In this document: one piece after another, positions 11,200 to 20,979 of the stretch
How positions within the stretch are numbered: the first letter of the stretch is position 1
Layout: the number at the start of each line of letters is the position of its first letter
Source of the DNA: Trileptium ribeirensis
Taxonomy: Eukaryota > Nematoda > Enoplea > Enoplida > Thoracostomopsidae
Direction of reading: 5' to 3'
Assembly: GCA_030248225.1 (NCBI GenBank)
Contig: JASANE010024941.1
Span: forward strand, 1-64,000
Length of the DNA: 64,000 nucleotides
The notes under the pieces: model-generated
The model's input: only the letters and a program-made list of their open reading frames with translations
Database searches by the model: none
What the model was told of the DNA's origin: nothing
Position numbers and translations under genes: made by a program

Positions 11200-12300
11200 T
11201 GTACAAATATATTAAATGTTTGAATAATCTGAATATTCCCATAATGGCCTCTAGACCCTCCAGAGGAGCAGAACGAAGTGAACCTGTGATCATACGACAG
11301 GCCAGACTTCAGAAATTTTCCCAAATAAGTTTTCAATTTGCTTCTTTCAGGAGGGCTAGCTCCGTACGTTTATTTAATTACCTTACCCTAGTGTCTTTGA
11401 ATTACGCTAATTACGCGCCAGTTATATTAATATTATCGTCTCCGGACGGCTGACAAGCCCGCTATAACTAGCTTGTAGAGGCGACTACTCTTTAGTTCTC
11501 ACAATTCTCTTCACTCGGTTGGCCGTACCAACCCCGCGTCGAATCGTCCCCAATTAAATACTCTGGTACCCCATATCACCAACTCACCCTTGGCATACTC
11601 ACGTACTTCCTTCCCAATACTAGTGACGTCGTATTACTAGTGACGGGTGCTCGAATAAAACAATTAAAATTAAATGTAAACAAATTGTACAAATCGCTAT
11701 AACCCTGTCGGAACGCAAATTCTTTGCAAAACTGTCGGATCCCGGAACTAAACGTTTTTCGCCGCTATCCTCACCAAGTTCAAAAACTCAACTGAATAAC
11801 AACTAAAACTAAGCAACATTATGTTAGCTAAAGTAAGCAACTAATGCAATTATGCAAATTAGCACTAGTTAAAAACGAAATAAATCGAACACAAGAAAAC
11901 AGAAAAGAAAAGGAAACCAAGGACGCAAAAAGGGAGGGAGGCAGGGAGTGGTATAATAAAGGATTTGGTGGCCAGCCCAGGGTTTTTAGGAAATTTTGGG
12001 GTTTTGAGGCGGGTTTGGAGCGGGAACCCCACGTTAGTCTAGTGGATGCCAACACCTGTTTCAATTTTTCTTTTCTAAGAGCTTTGAAAATTTAAGCATA
12101 TTAGCTAATTAATTAATTTGGTAATTAATAAAATAGCACATTTTTAACAGGTAATCAACACGGCGGGAACATACGGCAATCAACACGGCAATCTATACTA
12201 CACGCACAACAATAATAGCTGTACACTAATTATTCATTCAAAAATAAGCAAGTTTTGTTTGAAAATACCACAATAGGCTAACACGCTTAACTAATTAGTT
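11200..12300. other. Non-coding stretch, possibly LINE leader then AT-rich DNA
   Basis: 11200-11460 lies directly upstream of LINE ORF1 and may be its untranslated leader. 11460-12300 contains only short open frames, an A/G-rich run near 11880-11960 and TTAATTAA-rich DNA at 12085-12130. Nothing else could be identified. Confidence 0.4.
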
Positions 12301-12302
12301 AA

Positions 12303-12777
12303 TTAATGTGAAAGGCGTCGGTGATATCCGTGGCGGTTTTTATAAGAACGAGGTCCAACCATTAAGTTTCGCTTTTTAACTTTGCAGTAGAAATAATGAT
12401 TGTAATTTGGCTGCGCTAAGAGGGGGTCGACGTCGTACTTGCTTTCAGGCTTATGACAATTTTTCGACCAGTGGCACCGCACATCCCTCACCGTGTTGTG
12501 TGCATATGTGGGAGTTGCGCCCGTTTAATCAGGGCTTCTGCCGGTCATAATAAAGACGGGCATTTGTCCCGCTGATGCGTTAACCGCGGTGCAGTACCCG
12601 AAACATATCGGTTCGTTGAATTCGTCCACTTGGTCCGACATCAATACAGTTGTCGGCTTGAACATAGGTTTGGTGGCAGCGTTCGACCAAACCATTCGCC
12701 TTATAATAGGATGCCGAGTATACCTTTTGAATGCCTCCTTTGTCAAATCTTAAGATGTATTGGGCTTTGATCTGCAA
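12303..12777 (-). pseudogene. Ty3/gypsy integrase fragment, copy A (degenerate)
   Basis: Three overlapping minus-strand frames retain parts of one integrase. YKANGLVERCHQT is the region of the catalytic Glu, followed by CTAVNASAGQMPVFIMTGRSPD and then QPNYNHYFYCKVKKRN. Each has a better-preserved equivalent in the copy at 15365-18019 (HKANGLVERWNQT, HRTAVHASTGQTPFFLLHGR, AQNQYEQYFDRRVKKR). At least two frameshifts break it. No protease or reverse transcriptase is seen upstream, so this is a truncated relic of the same gypsy family. Confidence 0.75.
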
Positions 12778-13055
12778 TTACTACACGAAGTACATCGCTC
12801 CGGCAAACAATGTTGATAACAAATAATTTTGTGATTCCTCTCGCCGGTTGATCCTTCGTTGAAAATGCGTCAGGTCATTTATGTAACATTTATGCAGCAA
12901 CCTTTTATTGATCATTCCTTGATTTGTCGTTGTATTCACCTTTGATGTTTGTTTTCCCGTATTATTGACCATTGCCAGAAGGCGTGAATTCCAAAGGTCC
13001 TAACGTTTCTGGACGGATACACTGGTCCTTCTTCCTTCATTTTCGCATTTCCTGA

Positions 13056-15339
13056 TCAACTAAGACAAGGTGAGAAGGCCGACGTTTGGACGGCTCGCTT
13101 CCTCCTCCACATTTTTGTTGTATTACAATTGTTAGACGATTCGGAATTCTTTCCATGGAGTTTGCGTATCCAAAAAGCGTTTTGCTTTGTGGATTCCACG
13201 TACAATTTGTTTTCTGTTGACTGCGATGAACCGTCGGATTTGCCTTTCTGTTCTTTTGTATTTTTCTTCTGTAAGGATTTTCCGATCATAGGTTCTTCCT
13301 TTTACGTAGCTGAACCCTATTTCATTGTTGACCCACATGTCTCTATCTTGGAAGATTTTTGTCGTTGTCTTTTCCACTGTTTTTATACCATTGGCTCTTT
13401 GGCTGCTTACTGTTCGCGTCACCACATATTGCGTTTGACTTTCCATTATGTCGACAGTAGCCCGGAGGTAATGCCATTATTTCTGACAAGTCTTTCACTT
13501 GGTTCAACTTGTTCTTTATTCCGGCCATCAACCATTCATTGTTGATTTTGACATACTGTCGAACCGCTTGTTGATGCTCTTCCTCTGATCTTCCTATCAC
13601 TCGGATTGTTACCTCGTTGTTTCGTAATGCCGCTAGCCCTGGTTCTTTCTTCTTGTGATATCATTTCATTCTGCAGGAGCATTGTCCATTCTTTTTGTAG
13701 TTCATCCACGATTTTTTCCATGCCTACGTCTGGTATGATTTCTCTCTGTGACGTATTTATCTGTGACTGTATTTCGTCTTGTAGTATTTCGTTCCGTTGG
13801 AGTGCTTATTTGTTCGGATATTTTTCAGGAATATTATGTGGCAGTTACGGAAATTAGTTCCCGATTACTTTATCGTTGCACTCAATTCTTTGAGAATATT
13901 TTTCTTTATCCGCTTGTCCAGAATGCCTTTAGCAGTTGCAGTTCTTTTAGTTTTGACTGCAATTGCTTTATTTCATCCTCTTTTTTCATCATTTTATTTT
14001 CTATTTCACTTAATCGTGCTTGGGCCATCACCGCTTCTTCCTTTGCCTTTGTTATTTCTGCCTGAGTATCGTATAGGTGTTTTTGAATGTTATTTTTCGC
14101 TCGTTCCTGTGCTTCTTCTCGTTGTCGCGATATTTCCAGCAGTTCTTTAGCGTTCTTTTCATGCCCTTGTATCGTTTTAACTGCCTTTTCGTTTTGTTCA
14201 ATAATTTCGTATAATCTTCTAATCTCCCCTTGATTCTGATTATACGTTTGGTTCCATGCAGTGATTGCAATGTTCCTTTCTTGCACCTATTGTTGTAATT
14301 TCTGCATTTATTCTTACAGTTGTTGTACATCTTGTTCTTTATTTGTTACTTTTTCTTTCTTTTGATCACATTGTTCTTAAAATCTTCGCATGTCTTAAGT
14401 ATGGCCCCTTGTACTTCTAGTCATCGTCGATATTCCAACTTGTATTTTTCTTTCCAAACTCTGTCTTCAGCTGCGATCGTTTTGTTCATTTAGTCAAGCT
14501 TTTCGCTGAAGATTTTCTGTAACGCTCGTATTTCCGCTAATACGTGACATTTTGGTATTTTAATACCTGGTTTATATATAGCGAATTTCTTGCTGGATCC
14601 ATCAGTGCTTCAGCTAATCTTTCACCGATTGTTGTTGGTTCCACTATAGTCGATGAGTGAATTGATACTGTTGATGTTATGTTCTGGACGATAGCTGTCG
14701 TTGTTGTTCAGCTATTCCCGGTTGTAATTTTTTTCAATCCATCTTTTGCCAATTCCGACATATGTTGATTTATCAGGTCTGGAATTGGTAATCCACATGC
14801 AGTGAACTTTAACGTCTCGTTCGGATTGTAAACGTTTTGTTGTGTTGATTTTACTAGTGCAGCTTCTAGTATTACCCATCTTTCGTTTTTACCATTATCA
14901 ATATCTTCTATTGCCATTTCTCTTGTCTTTTCTTGTGGAGCGTTTTGAGTTGTCGAATTCTTTTCTCCGGTTGCTAACGGTTGTAATGATTTGGTACCGT
15001 TTCTTCTAGTTTTTTACGTGGGTCAGGTGATTTCTCGTATCTGCGAGAGATTGCTCCTTTGCTTCGACCCATCATTGCTTCGCCATTCTTGGCTGTTGTT
15101 TATTGGTATCCTGCTTGATTTTGCGCGTCATTAATTTGTTTTCGGGTCGCACATTCGATTGGCTGTCACAACATTCTATCGGTTTGTTATTGTCGTTTCT
15201 GCTTTCATTTTTTCGTAAAATTATATTTTTCTTCTTCCTTGTACATTCGTTGGACTTTTTCTCTTTCTTCTTCCGTTGCGCCTCGCACAGTTCCATATTT
15301 TTCTGCGAAATACTTCGTGACCAAGTCACTGTTCTGTAG
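13056..15339 (-). pseudogene. Broken coiled-coil reading frame downstream of a gypsy integrase
   Basis: A chain of overlapping minus-strand frames, interrupted by several shifts, follows directly after the integrase C-terminus at 15365. The first part (LVTKYFAEKYGTVRGATEEE) looks like an extension of the integrase tail. About 14917-14708 encodes an unfamiliar segment (AACGLPIP-like, ISDLIN-like). About 14286-13906 is a long heptad-rich coiled coil (KAKEEAVMAQARLSEIENKM). 13600-13343 carries a Gln/Lys-rich segment (EEEHQQAVRQYVKINNEWLM). I recognise no catalytic, envelope or zinc-knuckle motif. It could be a third reading frame of the gypsy element or the Gag of a neighbouring head-to-tail copy whose pol has been deleted. 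Confidence 0.45.
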
Positions 15340-15364
15340 ACGACCTCTTGTTTTTGTTCAAGGT

Positions 15365-15667
15365 TCAGTTTGTATCAACTTTAACTAATAAAATGTTCGG
15401 AAATTTAACTTCAATGACTCGGAAAAGTTTGTCGAATTCTGGGTAATAAACACTACTATAAAGTCCCATTGAATATTTGTTTGGGTTTTTCATTAAAACT
15501 AGATCACCTTTATTAAATGTTCTTTTCTTTACTCTTCTGTCGAAATATTGTTCATACTGGTTTTGTGCCAAGAATAATCTTTTCTGTACCCGTTCCCATG
15601 CTACTGTTAATTTTTCTATTAACACATTCGCTACAATACTACTGAACCGTGAAAACGTCCCAGACAA
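15365..15667 (-). pseudogene. Ty3/gypsy integrase C-terminal domain (copy B)
   Basis: The frame contains KLTVAWERVQKRLFLAQNQY, FDRRVKKRTFNKGDLVLMKN and a PEFDKLFRVIEV stretch. This is the post-catalytic SH3-like 'GDxV ... GPF-V' region of gypsy integrases, which helps bind DNA. It continues the integrase core at 17546-18019, from which it is separated by the piggyBac-type insertion. The expected Gly-Pro-Phe is changed to Pro-Glu-Phe. Confidence 0.75.
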
Positions 15668-15954
15668 TTAATGTTTCCAAAATATTCCCAATTTTAGCGA
15701 ATCATAGGTGATCCCAACTGTCTCGCTACTTCTATGAAGCATATCTGCGTATGATTTCTTGAAATCGGAGCGTTGCTCACCGGTGGGCTGCGCATTGTCT
15801 ATGAAATGTGCCGCACCATGACTTTGCCACAGACAATGTAGCCCATCTTGATCTGTAGACAACCTTTGGGATACAATGTCTGAGCCATAGACAAGATCAA
15901 TCGGACATGAAAATATTATTTTTTCAGATCGTTGTATAGTGATTATAAATAATA

Positions 15955-16161
15955 ATGAGTGATAATAATGGCGATAGCGATGCTGGCGCTATTCCAGGAA
16001 GTTCTAAATTTCGTGATATGGGTATAGAATTTGAAGAGGATTCGGATTATGACGGACTTAGCGAAGGTTCATCTAGCGATGACGAATCGACTGTTGAAAG
16101 TGGAGAAGAAACGGCAGATGACGAAGCAACAGAGATAGAAGAAGTTAGCATTTGTCGCTAA
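15955..16161 (+). pseudogene. Acidic N-terminus of a piggyBac-type transposase
   Basis: This 68-codon frame starts at ATG and is dominated by Ser, Asp, Glu and Gly (EEDSDYDGLSEGSSSDDEST). Such acidic leaders precede the fold in many piggyBac family transposases. The frame ends in a TAA, and about 600 bases without a good frame separate it from the next transposase fragment, so the gene is broken. Without the downstream match it would not be recognisable. Confidence 0.5.
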
Positions 16162-16762
16162 GAAACGGCTAAAATCATTTGCGCTTTTTCGAAAGCAAAA
16201 AGGGAGTCTGAACCTTCGATTGAAAAAGTATATTTTCTGTAGATTGACAGCTCCTTTTATTAGCACCAGCGAATGGTGGCCAAATTACGACTGACTGGAA
16301 AGTCTAAACTAAGGCTATGATAATAATTAGAGGCGATTCCACTGATGTATGCTATTTTTGTTCCTTGATAACATCGAAAATTGTTTTATGGTAAGCAATT
16401 GCTTTCTTAGGCATTGAAAACCTAGTCTAACTTTTGACTTTTATTTTAGTTGTGAGGAGTATTGTGTATCACTGAAGCCTGGTGGTACTGAAACAGGGAT
16501 AGCGGGTTTCGTGATTCTTTTTTGTCGAAGACTGTGTTCACGTGTTTTTACATAGCTTGTGAAATGTTCAAATGTTGTGCATAGCCATGTAGTACGTTCG
16601 CTCAAAAGATATTATATCTGGAGTTTCCCAAAATTTTTATTTCAGCCAGTTGCGTACCGAGCTCAGTTGTCTCAAATCTCAGTTTCAGCAGCCAAACAGC
16701 AATTCGAAGGGAGAAATGGCTTGCAAGTCGAAGTGTAGGGCAGTGGTGAAAACGGAAAGGTA

Positions 16763-17164
16763 TTGCCCATCGATTGCCTAAATGTTTTTTTGAATGCCGA
16801 CGTCATCAACTTAATGGTTGTGGAGTCAAACCGATTCGCTGCCCAAGTTTGTGCGCAATTAGAGCCAGAAAAACGCCGTAAAATGTGGTACTGGTGGTCG
16901 GACATCGGGAGAGGGGCTAAAATGCGCAAATTTCTGGGAATTCTGCTTTACATGGGCATAGTTAGGCTCCCGACCATCAAGCATTATTGGTCAAAAAGCG
17001 ATTCTTTTGGAAATTCGAAAATATGCAAGATAATGTCGCGACAACGTTTCGAACGTATTCTGAAGTTTCTTCATTTCTCCAACAACGAAGCCAGTGACGA
17101 CGACCGGCTGAAGAAGGTTGCGCCACTAGTAACGTTACTGACGGAATCTTTCGTGGAAGCTTAG
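16763..17164 (+). pseudogene. piggyBac-type transposase, N-terminal part of the DDE domain
   Basis: The 133-codon frame contains KFLGILLYMGIVRLPTIKHY, then FGNSKICKIMSRQRFERILK and FLHFSNNE. This is the characteristic start of the DDE_Tnp_1_7 fold of piggyBac transposases ('LGI-LLMGI...YW...MSR-RF..I...LHF.DN'). It ends in a stop after LLTESF. The segments that carry the three catalytic Asp residues are missing, so no activity is expected. It lies downstream of the acidic leader on the same strand and upstream of the palindromic end repeats. Confidence 0.8.
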
Positions 17165-17279
17165 TTCCTGGTGAAGAGTTCGTCACACTGTCATATTTGT
17201 TAATATTTTCAAAGAAATATTACTTGTTTCAATAAAGTACCGATATCAACCAATTAACAAACGCATTTTTGAAGACAAA

Positions 17280-17532
17280 GTAGCCCACCGGTGGGCTACG
17301 GCTATGCTAAAATTATCATATCTTTTGCCTAATTTGTAGACCAATGTAGTTCACCGGTGGGCAACGCCGCCCTACACTATAAACACTGATCGATTTCACA
17401 GACAATACCTAATTTTCAGCGATATTGACACAAACAATTTTCCGTATTGCTACATTAAATTAAAGGTACCGTAGCCCACCGGTGGGCAACGTTGTCTGTG
17501 GAAAATTAGAGCGTAGCCCACCGGCGGGCTAC
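17280..17532. repeat. Four palindromic CACCGGTG end repeats of the piggyBac-type element
   Basis: GTAGCCCACCGGTGGGCTAC at 17280-17299 is a perfect 20-base palindrome. Variants follow at 17346-17365, 17471-17490 and 17513-17532 (the last with CCGGCGG at the centre). A further copy at about 15778 marks the other side of the element. The spacing is irregular. Repeated palindromes near an element end are usual as transposase-binding sites; that role is inferred here. Confidence 0.75.
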
Positions 17533-17545
17533 ATTGTAGTGAAGG

Positions 17546-18019
17546 TGTTGTACTGTGGTGCATATCCTTCATCGGTAGTTGCTGTTAAATATCCATGAAT
17601 TGGGTTCTGGATCTCGGCCATGTAGTAGAAAGAATGGGGTTTGCCCAGTTGAAGCGTGAACTGCCGTTCTATGCGCGAAACATAGCGGTTGCAGGAATTC
17701 GTCTCATCTACCGGGGGCCAATTCTGTTGTTGGTTTGAGCATCGCTTTAAGCGTTTGATTCCATCTTTCGACTAACCCGTTCGCTTTGTGATGATATTGC
17801 GCCGAATACACCTTCTTTGTTCTGATTAGCGCCAATACTTTTGTAAAGTTCTCGGCAGTAAAGCAAGGTCCTTGATCGGTTAATACTACTCGTGGGACTT
17901 CGTGTCGACATACAATTCTTTCGATAAAAAGTTTCATGATGGCACTAGCCGTTTGGTCTAGTACTGCAAATGCTTCAGGACATTTCGTAAAGTAATCCTT
18001 AAAACAGATGGTATATTTA
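17546..18019 (-). pseudogene. Ty3/gypsy integrase catalytic core (copy B)
   Basis: On the minus strand the frame reads KYTICFKDYFTKCPEAFAVL, then EVPRVVLTDQGPCFTAENF, then HKANGLVERWNQTLKAML. These carry the D, D and E catalytic residues of the integrase core (Asp of KDY, Asp of LTDQG, Glu of LVERW). A stop follows LAPGR, after which the same region continues as HRTAVHASTGQTPFFLLHGR before breaking off at the piggyBac-type insertion. The protein joins element cDNA to host DNA. The upstream zinc-binding domain and the rest of pol are missing beyond about 18019. Confidence 0.85.
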
Positions 18020-18239
18020 ATGCAAAAAGAGTATAAGAGGGGAAAGAGCCGATGATGCGGAGGCGCGGGGAGCTAGATGATGTTAGTGCGTTATTCGGTT
18101 GTAACTGATTTCTTCGATTTGGACCATGTCACAATCGGGCGCACGGAATACATTCTTCAATGTATTGTCGCAAATCGCGAGCGAGATACACACAACAATA
18201 TACTCAATCTCAAGTTGCCTCCACATTTTTAATGTATAA

Positions 18240-18840
18240 TACTTTACTAACAAAGGTGGGGGGAAATGGGGGGGGGGCCAAAAAATAAAAAACCCCGTTT
18301 TCTTTTTTTTGGGCGCCCTTTCCCCCCCTCTCACCATACTTTCTTCCTCAAAATTCCACAAAATATCCACCTATTCCCCCCTTTAGTAAAAAACCATCAT
18401 CATTTTTTTAATAATCTCCCCCCAAACCACAAAATATTAGTGCTTGTGGTGGGCACGCGGGGGGGGGGGGGAGTGTGGAGTATTTTTTTAGAGAATAATA
18501 AAAGCGCGAGGAGGGGTGTAGAATCCTAAACCACCCGCTGGCAAAATATAAACCAACAAATACTTAACAACCTTAACAATCTATAAAAAAACAAGAACCC
18601 TACAAGAAAAGAAATTATAACAAAAATAACAAAAAAGCCAACAAAAACACGAGAAATAAAGAAAGACCTTCAAATAAATCCCCTAAAAAAAAAAAGAAAC
18701 GAAGAAAAAACCGAAAAAAAAAACAATCATCGGCAACGTAAAAGATAGACAAAAAAAAACACCGGCCAAAATGCAAACAAAATGCAAAGACCAGCACAAA
18801 AGTAAAAAAAAGTAGAAAAACTTAGTACAAAAGCCTGGAA
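18240..18840. other. Low-complexity, probably low-quality assembly segment
   Basis: Runs of G (18270-18278, 18461-18471), runs of A and C, and scrambled homopolymer-rich sequence occur here in a style unlike the flanks. The A/C-only stretch 18590-18830 is equally odd. The pattern resembles noise from low-quality reads, such as dark-cycle poly-G, rather than a natural satellite. Apparent open frames here carry no signal. Confidence 0.45.
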
Positions 18841-18849
18841 GCCTTAATT

Positions 18850-19620
18850 TGACTTCGGTTTATGTGTAACAGGCCTGTTCCGGCCCGTTACGTTTATCTT
18901 AGAGGATTTCGGCGTCAGAATGGCCTGAACGCGTCTCAAATCGAACCAGAGGTTAAGGGAATAAAGTCTTCAGGTGTTGCATGGTGCCATGGTGGTCGAT
19001 AGTTGCGTTGCGTATTGTTGTATAGTACATACATTTTGCCTTTGTTATGTTTTGTCATATATAACCTTTGCCATTGCATGGTTTATTGCATGATTGTATG
19101 TAATTGGATAGGCTCATGCGAGCCCAGAGGAAGTGTGACAGGTTAGCTGGTCAGGTTTAAGAGGATAAGGAGGCTACGAGAATCTTTGACCAGATTGAAC
19201 AGAAGACCCGAACGGAACTCGACCAACCACCTCAGTTTCCCTTTTGAAAATTTAAAATTTAGACCGTCCGGGAATAGGAGGCCTTTGACAATCTAAGGGG
19301 AAGGGAAGTGATCAGAATCAAGACCATCAAGTTTACCTGGTTTGAGCGAACCATAGCTTAATGGTCACAAAAGTAAGCTGAAACGAATGGGTTACGGTAG
19401 TTTCCGATTAGTCGGAAATCACGGACCTCGGGCCTGTTTATCGGCCCGTAACCGTCCAACGGTAGATTTATCGGAAATGCCCCGAGTACTTTTCGGTAGA
19501 GAATTTTCAGGGCTCTCGAATGAGCCCAAGATATCGCAAATCGCTGGAGGATTTCACGAGATATACTGGGGACAAATAGGTAAACATTCAATCAACAGCC
19601 AATACTTACGCTAGGTTTGG
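18850..19620 (+). repeat. Dispersed repeat, LTR-like, copy 1
   Basis: This stretch shares ordered blocks with 59400-60320: GGCC(T/C)GTTCCGGCCC at 18874 and 59433, GACCGTCCGGGAATAGGAGG at 19262 and 60072, AAGTTTACCT, AATGGTCAC, and CGGTCCGTAACCG-like segments. The order and orientation are the same. It starts near TGTAACAGGCC, which would suit the 5' end of a long terminal repeat. No matching downstream copy that would make a pair was found, so LTR status is a guess. Confidence 0.45.
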
Positions 19621-19879
19621 TTGGTGACCATGGTCCCGAGTGGACCTGATGTAGGCATATATGGAAATATAATTATGTATATATGTAGATATGTGTGTGC
19701 TGCCCGATCTTTGTGCCTCGGTATATCTATTTTCCCGCCCCCACCGTATCAGAACTTTCATTTTTATAACATCCGTTGACGCCCAAAATTGCCTGACCCG
19801 CACCCCAACAACTGGTTTTTCTGGTGACCATCGGATCATTGATTGAAAGTATGCGTGTTTCTGAGTAGTGTACCCATTC

Positions 19880-20640
19880 AGGCATCTGACGAGGCCCGGC
19901 GGGTCTCGATCTGACCAGTCCTCCCGCTGTCATATAGCTTACTTCCCTGTTCTATAACGCACCACGAAAATTCAACATAAAATTCCTTTAGTTTGTACCA
20001 ACTCCGTATTCGACTACAGACCCTAAACGTGCTCATGTGACCCCTCATTTTATTTGTCTGCTCCTGGCGAGCACAACGATATCCGGCGGGTCTTTGTCCG
20101 CCTTCGCGTTAGCCTCTTATGACCGATAATGTGCCCCCCCAATTTGGCCTACCGACTGCAAGTGGGTACAGACTGACCGAAAATTTAACCCTAACTCAAA
20201 GGTAGACCCAACGCCCCTCATTGCATTCGTCGCGTCGAGACATCTTCAACGATGCCCGGCGGGTCTCCATCCGTCGCCCCGTTAACCCGGGAGAGCCGAA
20301 AATGCGCCCCCACTTTTTGCTAATACTCTCTTTAACGGCCTTCAACCGTCGTAATTTTAGTGCACCTCTACCCGCTGCCGTTAAGGTAGGGAAAACACCC
20401 CTCGTTTGAATCGCCTTTTCTAGGCGAGTTCAACGATGTCCGGCGGGCGTTGCTCCGCCCAACCGTTGGAGCGGGAGAGCCCGCTGAAACCCCGTATGCT
20501 AATACATGTCGGAACCCAAAATTGGGCCCCGACCCGCCACTGCGTCTACCCCCCTCGTGTTTGGTATCATTCGGCCCCGTTTTTCGTCCTAGGACCGAAT
20601 TTCGCCCCAGCCCCTCGAAATGCCCTCAGGAACCCCCTGT
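19880..20640 (+). repeat. Tandem repeat with a unit of about 180 bp, four or more units
   Basis: The motif GA(G/T)xCCGGCGGG recurs at 19891, 20078, 20251 and 20435, a spacing of 187, 173 and 184. Within each unit ACGCCCCTC / ACACCCCTC / GACCCCTCA is followed by a (C/G)GCGAG or CGTCGAG motif. Units are about 60-70 % alike by eye. The array sits at the start of a GC-richer block. Confidence 0.6.
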
Positions 20641-20740
20641 CCCGACACCCTTCCCGTGCCTTTCTTTTTCGTTCTTCTTTTTCCTTTTCCACTCTCCTTA
20701 ACCGACTTCTTTTGGTCGGTTGTCGTCGCTGCTGTCGCCA

Positions 20741-20778
20741 TGTGTGTGTGTGTGTGTGTGCGTGTGTGTATGTGCTGC

Positions 20779-20809
<31 letters not shown>

Positions 20810-20972
20810 GTTGTGGTTGTGTTGTGCTGATGTTGTCGTGGTTCTGCGTGTTTCTAGTGTGAACTTGAGCGACCTTTCTGTCGCTCAGGTCGCCTGTGTG
20901 TCTCATGTGTAATGTGTGCTCATGAGTAGTGTATGTGTATGTATGTATTTGTATATATATATATATATATAT
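20741..20972. repeat. Microsatellites: (TG)n, (GTT)n and (TA)n
   Basis: A TG run occupies about 20742-20770, a GTT run 20776-20815, and a TA run about 20951-20971. The open frames across these runs, on both strands, are repeat translations (Cys, Gln or Thr/His-rich) and are not genes. Confidence 0.9.
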
Positions 20973-20979
20973 AGAGATA

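Larger units (their letters stand above)
7155..11200 (-). mobile_element. Nearly full-length CR1/L2-like LINE
   Basis: In minus-strand order the element has a short leader, ORF1 (11170-10292), ORF2 with endonuclease and reverse transcriptase (about 10291-7270), and a 3' end near 7155 with an AATAAA-like signal. Only one in-frame stop and one frameshift break ORF2, so the copy is much younger than the LINE at 39240-42800. The 5' limit is uncertain; 11200-11460 may be untranslated leader. Confidence 0.8.
15668..17545 (+). mobile_element. Decayed piggyBac-type element inserted in a gypsy integrase
   Basis: A plus-strand acidic N-terminus (15955-16161) and a piggyBac transposase N-terminal domain (16763-17164) are bracketed by short palindromic repeats centred on CACCGGTGGGC. 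There is one at about 15778 and four at 17280-17532. On both sides the minus-strand gypsy integrase resumes. TTAA, the piggyBac target, occurs near 15667 and 17456, but I cannot identify a clear duplicated site, so the limits are approximate. The catalytic part of the transposase is gone. Confidence 0.65.

Noticed and set aside
5750..11455. Loose similarity between 5750-5890 and 11360-11455
   Set aside because: Only a few short words match in order; not enough to call a repeat family without alignment.
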